Assembly (NCBI GenBank): GCA_022844105.1
Contig: JALHMJ010000017.1
Coordinates: 1-42,174 of the forward strand
Direction: 5' to 3'
From: Hyphomicrobium sp.
GTDB taxonomy: Bacteria; Pseudomonadota; Alphaproteobacteria; Rhizobiales; Hyphomicrobiaceae
DNA: 42,174 nt
The translations under genes and the position numbers were made by a program. Of the stretch, positions 1-7,222 are shown in pieces (within the stretch, counting starts at the first letter, position 1; each line of letters begins with the position of its first letter). The notes beneath the pieces are model-generated. The model did not search any database. It was not told where the DNA came from and saw nothing but the letters and a program-made list of their open reading frames with translations.

Positions 1-594
1 GTCGAGGACCTGTACAAGGAGCTCGGCTACGTCGATCATCACAACAAGGGCGCCCTGGTGATCGAGGGTGACAAGGCTCCCCCCACAACGGTCGCGGCGA
101 ACATCGCCGCAGCGTGCGGCATCGCGCCGGCCAATCTGACGATCCTGTACGCGCCGACGGGAAGCCTCGCCGGCACGGTCCAGATCGCCGCTCGCGTGCT
201 GGAAGTTTCCCTGCACAAGGCGCACGCCCTGCACTTCCCGCTCGAGAACATCATCGACGGATACGGTGTGGCTCCGCTTGCCCCGCCGATCCCGGATTTC
301 GTCAAGGCGATGGGGCGCACCAATGATGCGATCATCTATGGCGGGCGTATTCAGCTATTCGTGAAAGGCTCGGACGCGGAGGCCAAGAAGCTGGCTGATG
401 CGCTGCCGTCGAACACGTCGTCATCCTACGGCCGGCCGTTCGCCGAAACATTCGCGGAAGTCGGCGGCGACTTCTACAAGATCGACGCCATGCTGTTCAG
501 CCCGGCCGTCGTGACCGTATCCAATCTTGATACAGGATCCTCGTTCCAGTCCGGCAAGCTTGCCGCCGACATCGTAGAAGCAAGCTTTAAGTAA
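1..594 (+). CDS. mch: Methenyl-H4MPT cyclohydrolase, 3' part (N-terminus outside window)
   Basis: The frame is open from base 1 and gives the last 197 residues; the start lies upstream of the window. The protein matches the C-terminal part of Mch, including the stretch around [13 protein letters not shown] and the segment [14 protein letters not shown]. Mch hydrolyses methenyl-tetrahydromethanopterin to formyl-H4MPT in the cytoplasm, a step in formaldehyde oxidation in methylotrophs and also part of methanogenesis. It is followed after 42 bases by an ATP-grasp gene, then a CitG-like gene and fae. This order resembles the mch-orf5-orf7-fae cluster I recall from Methylobacterium extorquens. The family call is secure; only the truncation is unusual. 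Confidence 0.95.
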   Translation, partial: VEDLYKELGYVDHHNKGALVIEGDKAPPTTVAANIAAACGIAPANLTILYAPTGSLAGTVQIAARVLEVSLHKAHALHFPLENIIDGYGVAPLAPPIPDFVKAMGRTNDAIIYGGRIQLFVKGSDAEAKKLADALPSNTSSSYGRPFAETFAEVGGDFYKIDAMLFSPAVVTVSNLDTGSSFQSGKLAADIVEASFK

Positions 595-636
595 ACCCCA
601 TTGTCCACGCCCACGGAGAGGGGGAAGGTTGCAACC

Positions 637-1581
637 ATGACCACGCCGCCGTTCTCCATCAGCTTGCGGGCACCGGGATCGCGGGGGCCGCGGATTGTCC
701 TTTTCGTCGAGGACGGAGGCGGGGATTGGCATGCGCGGCGGCTGCGTGAGGCACTACAGGCTCGCGGCGCGCAGGTCATCACCACGTGTCTTAAGTTCTG
801 CGCCTTCGATACGCGCCTCCAATCCGGTATTCACATTCCGGGCTTTGACGGAGACCTGCCGGATGGCGCGTTCGTCCGCTCCGTCTCGACCGGCAGCCTG
901 GAACAGATCACGCTGCGGCTCGGCATCCTGCATGCGCTGCGCGAAAGCGGCGTGCGTGTGTGGAACGACGCCCGTGTCATCGAGCGCTGTGTCGATAAGT
1001 CAACGGCCACGTTTTTCTTTCAGAAGGCAGGGCTGCCGGTACCGGTCACGCGCGCTGCGGAGGGCATTGAAGCCGCACGCGCCTTTGCCGCGGCGGAAGG
1101 TCGCCCCGTTGTCGTGAAGCCGCTGTTCGGCAGTCAGGGTAATGGCGTTCGTAGGGTCGAAGCACCGGACCAGTTGCCCGATGCTGTCGAAGTGGGCGAC
1201 GTCTACTATGTGCAGCGGTACCTGCGCGGGGCGGCTGATACGCGCTTTGAAGATTGGCGACTGTTCGTCTCGCGCGGCCGTGTTCTGGCAGCAATGTCGC
1301 GCGTCGGCCGAACGTGGATTACGAATGTCCACCAGGGCGCCGAACCCGTCGGGATCGAAACTGATCCGGAGATGAGCCATCTTGCACTCGAGGCCGCGCG
1401 CGCGATCGGCGCGGATTACGCCGGCGTTGATCTGATCCGTGACGAGGCCGGGCGGCTGCTCGTTCTCGAAATCAATTCCAATCCAGCTTGGAAAGGTCTG
1501 CAAGGTGTGACCGACGTCAACATCGCCTGGACACTTGCCGACGATTTCCTTGCAGCGCTTGCCGAGAAGACCAGCGCATGA
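637..1581 (+). CDS. RimK-type ATP-grasp ligase of the H4MPT cluster (Orf5-like)
   Basis: This 314-residue protein has the ATP-grasp fold. Residues near 150-160 carry the lysine strand VVVKPLFGSQGNGV, and the C-terminal LVLEINSNPAWKG holds the metal-binding Glu and Asn. The ATG at 637 is chosen because GGAGAGGGGGAAGG lies just upstream; a TTG at 601 in the same frame has no clear ribosome site. RimK/MptN/CofF relatives ligate amino acids, usually glutamate, to a carboxyl group. The position between mch and a CitG-like gene suggests a role in making H4MPT or the polyglutamate tail of methylofuran. That substrate is inference. The stop overlaps the next ATG (ATGA), so the two genes are translationally coupled. 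Confidence 0.85.
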   Translation: MTTPPFSISLRAPGSRGPRIVLFVEDGGGDWHARRLREALQARGAQVITTCLKFCAFDTRLQSGIHIPGFDGDLPDGAFVRSVSTGSLEQITLRLGILHALRESGVRVWNDARVIERCVDKSTATFFFQKAGLPVPVTRAAEGIEAARAFAAAEGRPVVVKPLFGSQGNGVRRVEAPDQLPDAVEVGDVYYVQRYLRGAADTRFEDWRLFVSRGRVLAAMSRVGRTWITNVHQGAEPVGIETDPEMSHLALEAARAIGADYAGVDLIRDEAGRLLVLEINSNPAWKGLQGVTDVNIAWTLADDFLAALAEKTSA

Positions 1582-2462
1582 CCGGCGCGCTTCCGCGTGC
1601 GGCGATTAGTGAAGCCTATCTGGCGGCGTGCCGGCTCGAAGTGCGGACGCTGAAACCGGGCAACGTGCACATTCATGCAGAAGGTCACCGGATGACGGTG
1701 GCCGACTTCGACGCCAGCGCCGTCGTGTCCGCGCCATTCATCACCGACCCCGAACTTAGCGTCGGCCAACGCATTCACAGAGCCGTCGTCGCGACGTTCG
1801 ATGCGGTCGGGCAGAATACGAACCTTGGGATCATATTATTGTGTGCGCCGCTCGCCGCCGCTGCGGGCCAAGACGGCGTCGCACCGCTTGAGCAAAAGCT
1901 GGCCGCCGTTCTTTACGCGCTCGATCACGACGATGGCCGCGACGTCTACCTTGCGATTGCCTACGCCAATCCCGCAGGACTGGGGCAAGACGAGGCGGGC
2001 GATGTCCGAAACGAACCGCCGGCGGCGTGGACACTTCTCGACGCGATGCGAGCGGCTGCCAGGCGAGACATGATCGCACATGAATACGCGGTCGATTTTG
2101 CAGGCGTGTTCGAGACGGCTCGACAGTTCGCGGCCTATTGCGCGGCGGGAGCGTCAGCGGAAGATGCCTTGGCCGTTCTATTCCTGCGCAGCCTCGCGGA
2201 GCGCTGCGATTCACATATTGCGCGCAAGCATGGCATCGATGTTGCGCGCCGCGTGCAGTCGCGGGCTCGAGCCGTGCTCGACGCACTGGCTCTAGCCGAC
2301 GCTTCGGCCATTGCTGAACCGGGATATCGCGAGCGGCTACTCCAATTCGATGCCGAGTTGAAATCGTGGGGCACCAATCCCGGCTCGCTGGCCGATCTGA
2401 TGTGCGCCAGCGTTTTTGCAGCGCGGCTCCTTCAGCAAGCCTCGCAGATGGGCCGCAATTGA
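1578..2462 (+). CDS. CitG/MdcB-like triphosphoribosyl-dephospho-CoA synthase family protein (Orf7-like)
   Basis: This 294-residue protein belongs to the CitG/MdcB family. It shows the GQNTNLGIILLCAPL stretch (residues near 78-92), the LDHDDGRDVYLAI region and a C-terminal SWGTNPGSLADLM motif. Classic CitG joins ATP and dephospho-CoA to make the prosthetic-group precursor of citrate or malonate lyase. No lyase genes are present here. Members next to mch and fae are typical of methylotrophs and are thought to act in methanopterin or methylofuran synthesis, where a phosphoribosyl-transfer step would fit. The exact reaction is not known to me. The start overlaps the upstream stop by ATGA and has the weak ribosome site GAGAAGA. 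Confidence 0.82.
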   Translation: MTGALPRAAISEAYLAACRLEVRTLKPGNVHIHAEGHRMTVADFDASAVVSAPFITDPELSVGQRIHRAVVATFDAVGQNTNLGIILLCAPLAAAAGQDGVAPLEQKLAAVLYALDHDDGRDVYLAIAYANPAGLGQDEAGDVRNEPPAAWTLLDAMRAAARRDMIAHEYAVDFAGVFETARQFAAYCAAGASAEDALAVLFLRSLAERCDSHIARKHGIDVARRVQSRARAVLDALALADASAIAEPGYRERLLQFDAELKSWGTNPGSLADLMCASVFAARLLQQASQMGRN

Positions 2463-2785
2463 GAAGAATGGCCTCTTAAGCATGTTGAACGCGCACCAAC
2501 TGACCGTAAGAAAAAAGCAGCACTGCGTTTCAAAGCGCTGTGAAATCTATATATAATGCCGCAGGTTCGACTAAAGACGGATCGCCTCTTGTCGAACAGG
2601 GGGCTCTGTGGCTAATAGGGCCCGGCGCTCTAGGCGCGCCGCTATCTGGTGATCCGGTCCGGTGTCGATTTTTTCACCGTCCCCTGTCTCTACCGATAGC
2701 TTGGAACGATCGTGACCGGCCTAACCGGGTATCCCGGATGCGCCGGGTCACATTTGTATGTTCGAAACTGGGAGGAACCCCACTT
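2463..2785 (+). other. Intergenic region and foldable leader before fae
   Basis: This 323-base stretch holds no credible gene. An upstream in-frame extension of fae from 2540 exists, but the strong ribosome site directly before 2786 argues against it. Downstream of the promoter at 2529-2557 the leader is about 220 bases long and can fold. GTTCGAC (2565-2571) can pair with GTCGAAC (2591-2597). GCTATC (2641-2646) can pair with GATAGC (2695-2700), enclosing CGGTG/CACCG (2660-2664/2675-2679). GTGACCGGC (2712-2720) can pair, with one bulge, with GCCGGGTCAC (2742-2751), enclosing CCGGG/CCCGG. The last helix ends shortly before the ribosome site. Confidence 0.5.
2529..2557 (+). promoter_or_regulatory. 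Predicted sigma70-type promoter of fae
   Basis: TTCAAA (2529-2534) and a perfect TATAAT (2552-2557) are separated by exactly 17 bases. This is the best promoter match I found in the window and fits the very high expression known for Fae in methylotrophs. Transcription would begin near 2564, giving a leader of about 220 bases. The call rests on consensus matching only. Confidence 0.6.
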
Positions 2786-3298
2786 ATGGCCAAGATCAAT
2801 CGCGTACTGGTCGGCGAGTCGCTCGTCGGCGACGGCAACGAAGTCGCTCACATCGACCTCGTCATCGGACCGCGCGGCTCTGCTGCCGAGACCGCGTTCG
2901 TGAACGCCCTCGCCAATAATAAAGACGGCTTCACGACGCTTCTCGCCGTGATCGCGCCGAACCTGGCCTGCAAGCCGAACACGATTCTTTTCAACAAGGT
3001 CACCATCAAGGACGCCCGTCAGGCTGTCCAGATGTTCGGACCGGCCCAGTACGGCGTCGCTAAGGCCGTTCAGGATTCGGTTGCCGAAGGCATCATCCCG
3101 GCAAACGAAGCTGACGACGTTTATGTCCTCGTCGGCGTGTTCATCCACTGGGAAGCTTCCGACGACGCCAAGATCCAGGACTACAACTATCGCGCCACCA
3201 AGGAAGCGATTGCGCGTGCCGTCGCCGGCAAGCCGACCGCAGCTGAAGCTACCGCTCAGCGCAACTCGGCAGCACATCCTTTCGCTGCCAAGTCTTGA
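2786..3298 (+). CDS. fae: Formaldehyde-activating enzyme
   Basis: This 170-residue protein has the usual Fae length and signatures: [20 protein letters not shown], then [11 protein letters not shown] with the conserved active-site His (residue 22), and the later [10 protein letters not shown]. Fae condenses formaldehyde with tetrahydromethanopterin to methylene-H4MPT in the cytoplasm, speeding and channelling a reaction that otherwise occurs spontaneously. The ATG at 2786 follows GGGAGGAACC at ideal spacing, so the upstream in-frame ATG at 2540 is rejected. The gene has its own promoter, a long leader, a structured 160-base tail and a strong terminator, and is probably transcribed as a monocistronic unit at high level. 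Confidence 0.97.
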   Translation: MAKINRVLVGESLVGDGNEVAHIDLVIGPRGSAAETAFVNALANNKDGFTTLLAVIAPNLACKPNTILFNKVTIKDARQAVQMFGPAQYGVAKAVQDSVAEGIIPANEADDVYVLVGVFIHWEASDDAKIQDYNYRATKEAIARAVAGKPTAAEATAQRNSAAHPFAAKS

Positions 3299-3458
3299 AG
3301 CGGAAACCGTCCACAGCAGGAAAAGACCAACAATGCCCCGCCTATGAAAGCGGGTCTGCTGCAGCGATTGGGTAGAATACTCTCTGGCCGTTGGAACGGC
3401 TGACACATCGAGTGGGCTCCCCAAACCACTCGCAATGTGTGGACTGAGGAAACTTTCA
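3299..3458 (+). other. Structured 3' tail of fae, possible 3'-UTR-derived small RNA
   Basis: Between the fae stop and its terminator lie 160 non-coding bases with three consecutive inverted repeats. CCCGC (3337-3341) pairs with GCGGG (3350-3354), and outer bases may extend this. GCCGTT (3387-3392) pairs with AACGGC (3395-3400). ACACAT+CGAGTGG (3403-3415) pairs with CCACTCG+(CA)+ATGTGT (3426-3440), a 13-bp stem with a two-base bulge. This is more structure than a plain 3' UTR needs. It may stabilise the fae message or be processed into a small RNA. I do not recognise a named RNA family. Confidence 0.35.
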
Positions 3459-4154
3459 ACCGGCGATCTGTTCCAGATCGCCGGTTTTTATTTTCCCGGC
3501 GTGCAGCGCGCTGGCAACAAGAACTCCCGATGCCCCGGCATCGCGCAACGCACGCACGTCGTCGATGTGGCGCACGCCGCCAGCCGCGAAGACGCGCCGC
3601 TTGGGTCCGGCCATTTCCGCGACGGCTGCGACACGTTTCAGGTCGGGACCTTCGGCGCGGCCGACTTTGGCGAGCGTCATGACGATGACCGCGCCGGGCC
3701 AGACGGACGGATAGGCCAGCAATTCCGGGGGGCCCAAGAACGTCAGGCCGCGAAAATCAAGTGACAGGATGCCCGTGCGATTGAGCGGCTTGCCACTCAG
3801 CACCGACTGACACGCGCCGGCGGCCAGAAGCGTTTCCGAACCGATTACCCGACGCACGCGTTGATGCGCGGTCTCGGCTTCGATGCTGCCGTCGTCCAGC
3901 CAGACTTCACCGCCCTCCCAAGCATCGGCGACGCGGCCATGGATGTGGTGATTTGAGCCGCGCCCCTCGATGCCGTCGAGGTCTGCTAAGTACAGTGTCG
4001 GAAACGGAAAGACAGACTGGTATCCGCGTGCGACAGCGACAGGATCGGCACTGTCCGTGAGCGGCGACCTGATCGGCCTGTAGTGGGCTCTGTCGCCAGC
4101 GACTGCACGCACGGCTACGCCGCCCCGAATATCGATGACCGGGATTATCTGCAT
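3456..4154 (-). CDS. HisA paralog of the H4MPT/methylofuran gene set
   Basis: This 232-residue TIM-barrel protein starts MQIIPVIDIRGGVAVRA, the N-terminal strand of the HisA/HisF family. It has the second phosphate-binding region VFAAGGVRHIDDVRALRDAG and GASGVLVASALHAGK. The true HisA normally sits with hisBHF and pRpp-pathway genes, which are absent here. The neighbours are fae and an MfnF-like gene. HisA paralogs in C1 clusters are known from methylotrophs and methanogens and are thought to act in methanopterin or methylofuran synthesis; the reaction is not established to my knowledge. The start is supported by GGGGAGGA upstream. The gene is divergent from mfnF with only 68 bases between the starts. 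Confidence 0.82.
   Translation of the reverse strand: MQIIPVIDIRGGVAVRAVAGDRAHYRPIRSPLTDSADPVAVARGYQSVFPFPTLYLADLDGIEGRGSNHHIHGRVADAWEGGEVWLDDGSIEAETAHQRVRRVIGSETLLAAGACQSVLSGKPLNRTGILSLDFRGLTFLGPPELLAYPSVWPGAVIVMTLAKVGRAEGPDLKRVAAVAEMAGPKRRVFAAGGVRHIDDVRALRDAGASGVLVASALHAGKIKTGDLEQIAG
3459..3490. terminator. Terminator of fae, embedded in the 3' end of the convergent HisA-like gene
   Basis: A perfect 12-bp stem (ACCGGCGATCTG at 3459-3470 against CAGATCGCCGGT at 3474-3485) with a TTC loop is followed on the plus strand by TTTTATTTT, a canonical Rho-independent terminator for fae. The same bases encode the last residues (LEQIAG) of the minus-strand HisA-like protein, whose stop is at 3458-3456. 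On the minus strand the T-run is poor, so the main direction is plus. Confidence 0.85.
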
Positions 4155-4222
4155 TTTATTCTTGTCCTCCCCGGAGAGATTGGTGACTCAAGGCAAAACG
4201 AATTTCAAGAAGGACCGTTGAG

Positions 4223-5248
4223 ATGACCATTCGGGCGGGGCTCGATGTCGGCGGGGCGCATTTAAAGGTTGCGCTGGTCGAGGACGGCCGCGTTATCGCG
4301 GTGCAGCAATTGCGTTGCCGGCTTTGGATGGGCCTGGAAAAGCTGGATACGGCCTTGCGCAAGGCGGCCCCGTTGCTGGCGCAGGCCGATGAATTCGCGA
4401 TTACCATGACGGGTGAGTTGTCCGACATTTTTCCCGACCGCGTGACAGGCGTCGAAACTCTCATGGCGAGGATGGAGCGAGAGTTCGGACCACGTACGCA
4501 CTTCTGGATGGGACCGCGCGGATTTGGACCGGCTGCGGCCGCGCGCTTGCATCCAGGCGACGTCGGTTCAACGAACTTCCTCGCGACAGCAGCGCTGACG
4601 GCGCGCAATTACGATGAAGCGCTTCTGATCGACTTCGGGTCGACCACGGCCGACATCATCCCTGTGCGACAGGGCAAGCCGGCTGCCACCGGCCTGACCG
4701 ACGCCGCGCGGCAGGCAACGGGCGAGCTTGTCTATACGGGCTTCACGCGGACAGCCGTGATGGGTGTCGCGACGCGCGCGCCATTCGATGGTTCGTGGGT
4801 GACCTTCGCGCGCGAGCATCTGGCAACGATGGCCGACGTGCGCCGCATACTGGGTGTCGATCTCTCAGAGTTCGACGTGCATGCGACGGCGGACGGCAAG
4901 GATAAGTCGGTCGCGAGCAGCCGCGTGCGGCTGGCGCGAATGCTCGGCCGTGATGCCAGCGACGGAACGCCGGCCGCTTGGCAGGCCGTGGCCGCCTACG
5001 TGCGCGAGACGCAGTTGCGCTCCATCCATGACGGCGCGTTGCAAGTCCTGTCGCGGGTTGGGCTCAGTGACAGCGCGCCGGTTATCGCAGCCGGGATCGG
5101 CGCAGCCGACGTGATGCTGATTGCAGACCGCCTGGGGCGCCGGGCGATCCCGTTTGCACAACTGGCAGGCGCAGGTCCCGAGATCTCGGCATGGGTTACC
5201 GCGTGTGCGCCGGCGGTGTCCGTGGCGCTCCTTGCCTCTGGAGAATGA
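4223..5248 (+). CDS. mfnF: Hydantoinase/oxoprolinase-like H4MPT-linked protein, MfnF-type
   Basis: This 341-residue protein has an ASKHA/hydantoinase-A-like fold. The N-terminal phosphate loop is RAGLDVGGAHLKVAL, a central LLIDFGSTTADIIPV is the second nucleotide-binding loop, and the C-terminal APVIAAGIGAADVML is the adenosine region. It matches the family annotated as probable H4MPT-linked C1 transfer pathway protein. In Methanocaldococcus a member (MfnF) joins the two halves of methanofuran, coupling a phosphorylated furan methylamine with tyramine-glutamate. A matching role in bacterial methylofuran synthesis is likely but inferred. The start follows AAGAAGGA. The gene symbol is transferred from the archaeal name. 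Confidence 0.85.
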   Translation: MTIRAGLDVGGAHLKVALVEDGRVIAVQQLRCRLWMGLEKLDTALRKAAPLLAQADEFAITMTGELSDIFPDRVTGVETLMARMEREFGPRTHFWMGPRGFGPAAAARLHPGDVGSTNFLATAALTARNYDEALLIDFGSTTADIIPVRQGKPAATGLTDAARQATGELVYTGFTRTAVMGVATRAPFDGSWVTFAREHLATMADVRRILGVDLSEFDVHATADGKDKSVASSRVRLARMLGRDASDGTPAAWQAVAAYVRETQLRSIHDGALQVLSRVGLSDSAPVIAAGIGAADVMLIADRLGRRAIPFAQLAGAGPEISAWVTACAPAVSVALLASGE

Positions 5249-5269
5249 TGTGCCTTTCGATCGGCTGCC

Positions 5270-5292
5270 AATTCGAATTCGATGTTCGAATT
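5270..5292. repeat. AT-rich inverted repeat between mfnF and pcm
   Basis: AATTCGAA (5270-5277) and TTCGAATT (5285-5292) form an 8-bp hairpin with a 7-base loop in the 61-base gap before pcm. It may be an operator or a weak terminator. Nothing decides between these. Confidence 0.3.
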
Positions 5293-5309
5293 TTGGATCG
5301 CAATGAGCC

Positions 5310-5978
5310 ATGGCGAAAAATGACATCACGGCCGAGCGCCGTCATCGCATGGTCGAGACGCAACTGGCGGAGCGCGGCATCACCGATGCGCGGGTTCTGG
5401 CCGCCATGAGCACTGTTGCGCGCGAGAGGTTCGTTGCGTGTGACCAGCAGGACTTGGCGTACGAAGATCGGCCGCTCCCGATCGGCGAAGGACAGACCAT
5501 TTCGCAGCCCTATATCGTCGCTTTTATGATTGAGGCGCTGCAGTTGGGACCTGGAAACAAGGTGCTTGAGATTGGTGGCGGCTCGGGCTACGCCGCAGCC
5601 GTCCTTGCTCACGTCGCTCGCACTGTCTTGACCATCGAGAGGCTCCCGGCGCTCGCCGATCTGGCGCGTCGCAACCTTGCAGCCGCGGGCGTCAAAAACG
5701 TCACCGTGAAGTGCGCTGATGGAACGCAAGGCTGGCGCGAGGACGCGCCGTTCGATGCCATTCTCGTTTCAGCCGGTGCACCGGACGTGCCGCGGCCGCT
5801 TCTCGAACAGCTGGCGGTCGGCGGCCGCATCGTGGTGCCAGTAGGCGGCGACCCGACATCGCAAGACCTCATCCGCATTGTGCGCACCGCTGCGGATAGG
5901 TTTGAGCGGACATTGCTCACCAGCGTGCGCTTTGTTCCGCTGATCGGCGAAGCCGGCTGGCAACCCGATACCGGCTAG
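5310..5978 (+). CDS. pcm: Protein-L-isoaspartate O-methyltransferase
   Basis: This 222-residue Pcm uses SAM to methylate isoaspartate residues in damaged proteins, starting their repair. The sequence shows the family's substrate region DRPLPIGEGQTISQPYIVAFM, then the SAM-binding motif I VLEIGGGSGYAAAVLAHV, and motif III FDAILVSAGAPDVP. Length is normal for the bacterial enzyme. Its stop (5978) lies next to the stop of the convergent L,D-transpeptidase (5980), with no visible terminator between. It follows mfnF after 61 bases and could be read through from it. Confidence 0.94.
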   Translation: MAKNDITAERRHRMVETQLAERGITDARVLAAMSTVARERFVACDQQDLAYEDRPLPIGEGQTISQPYIVAFMIEALQLGPGNKVLEIGGGSGYAAAVLAHVARTVLTIERLPALADLARRNLAAAGVKNVTVKCADGTQGWREDAPFDAILVSAGAPDVPRPLLEQLAVGGRIVVPVGGDPTSQDLIRIVRTAADRFERTLLTSVRFVPLIGEAGWQPDTG

Positions 5979-5979
5979 A

Positions 5980-7209
5980 TCAGGGAGCGATCGCAACGCC
6001 CATCGGGCGGACGGAAGTATCTTCCGCGCTGACAAATGCACTCGCGTCCCGGTTGTAGAGGTCGTTGCGAAAATGGACGACGCCATTGTCGACCCACGCC
6101 GTCAGATAAACGAAATGGACCGGAACCGGCTGCTTCAAGCGGATGGTTGTTTGCTGACCGGCTGCGACGCGGTCGCGCAGTGCTGCGGCCGAGAGACCAT
6201 CCTGACCGGCAAGCACCCAATCTGCGACGCCGTAATAGTTCTGTAGCCGCACACAACCGGCACTCACGGCACGTTCAAAATAGTCGAACAGGTTTTTCAT
6301 CGGCGTGTCGTGCATGTAGACGATGTGCTTGTTGGGCATATCAAAGCGTAGGACCCCGAGGGCGTTTTGCGGCCCTGGATCCTGGCGGAACACATAGCGC
6401 TCGGCTTCCGGTCCCCACCAGTTGACGCTACCCGGATCGACTTCATCGCCACCGAAGCTGGAGAAAACGCGGATGCGTTCCTTGTAGAGGTAGCCAGGAT
6501 CCTTGCGGATCATTGGGATTAGTCCCGCTTTAGCGATCGTGCCCGGCACGTGCCAGTACGGCAACGTGTTCAGCGCTTGAACCTGCGCCGACACCACCGG
6601 GGTCGGTGTTGCCCGCTTGCCGGCAATGGTGCGGCTTGTCACGGCTACGTTGCCGCCTTCGATGCCCTGCAATTCAAAGCTGGCGGCATTCATGACGATA
6701 TAGCGCGGCTGGGTGGAGATGCGCGGCAGCAACTCCTGCATGCGCTGCAGGTTCAGTTCCAATTGCCGAACGCGAACATCCATCGGCACGTTCAAAAGGC
6801 GCTGCGTCACACCATAAACAATACCCGAGGGCTCGATGCCATTGCGCAATTGATAGCGCTTCACGGCGGCTTCGACGTCGCTATCGAAGGCGTAAGCATC
6901 GCCGCGGGTTTTCAAGTCGCCTGTCAGCATGAGACGAGCGCGCAGATCGGCCACGGCCGCTCCGCTGTCGCCGGAACGGAGCGTGATCTTGTTGGGAAGA
7001 GGTGCCGGCTGGGGCTGGCGGGCGATCTGACGGTAGAGATCGAGCGCGCGTCCCATTTCAGCGACCGTCGCGGGGCTGACCCAAGCATTACGGCTCGGTT
7101 CGGGAGGGGGAATCCGTTCGCGCGATAGAGCGGGCGCAGTGTAGGCGGCGAGGGTCACCAGCATGGCGACAACAGCGCGGACTATACGGTGGGGTGACTT
7201 CAGCTTCAT
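5980..7209 (-). CDS. L,D-transpeptidase with peptidoglycan-binding domain (YcbB-like)
   Basis: This 409-residue exported enzyme has an N-terminal signal segment (residues 1-28, ending YTAPALS), a peptidoglycan-binding-like region near 75-145 and a YkuD catalytic domain. The active-site signature is HDTPMKNLF followed by SAGCVRL, with the catalytic Cys at residue 319. Such enzymes make 3-3 cross-links in peptidoglycan or attach proteins to it in the periplasm. The frame is open upstream to 7431, but ATG 7209 follows GAGGTGGA and begins the signal peptide, so it is preferred. It starts 13 bases after the stop of the binding-protein gene and is almost certainly co-transcribed with it. Confidence 0.9.
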   Translation of the reverse strand: MKLKSPHRIVRAVVAMLVTLAAYTAPALSRERIPPPEPSRNAWVSPATVAEMGRALDLYRQIARQPQPAPLPNKITLRSGDSGAAVADLRARLMLTGDLKTRGDAYAFDSDVEAAVKRYQLRNGIEPSGIVYGVTQRLLNVPMDVRVRQLELNLQRMQELLPRISTQPRYIVMNAASFELQGIEGGNVAVTSRTIAGKRATPTPVVSAQVQALNTLPYWHVPGTIAKAGLIPMIRKDPGYLYKERIRVFSSFGGDEVDPGSVNWWGPEAERYVFRQDPGPQNALGVLRFDMPNKHIVYMHDTPMKNLFDYFERAVSAGCVRLQNYYGVADWVLAGQDGLSAAALRDRVAAGQQTTIRLKQPVPVHFVYLTAWVDNGVVHFRNDLYNRDASAFVSAEDTSVRPMGVAIAP

Positions 7210-7222
7210 GGGGATGTCCACC

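Noticed and set aside
2540-2785. An 82-codon N-terminal extension of fae
   Set aside because: Fae proteins begin at the [11 protein letters not shown] segment, and a strong ribosome site precedes ATG 2786; the promoter -10 box overlaps the supposed start.
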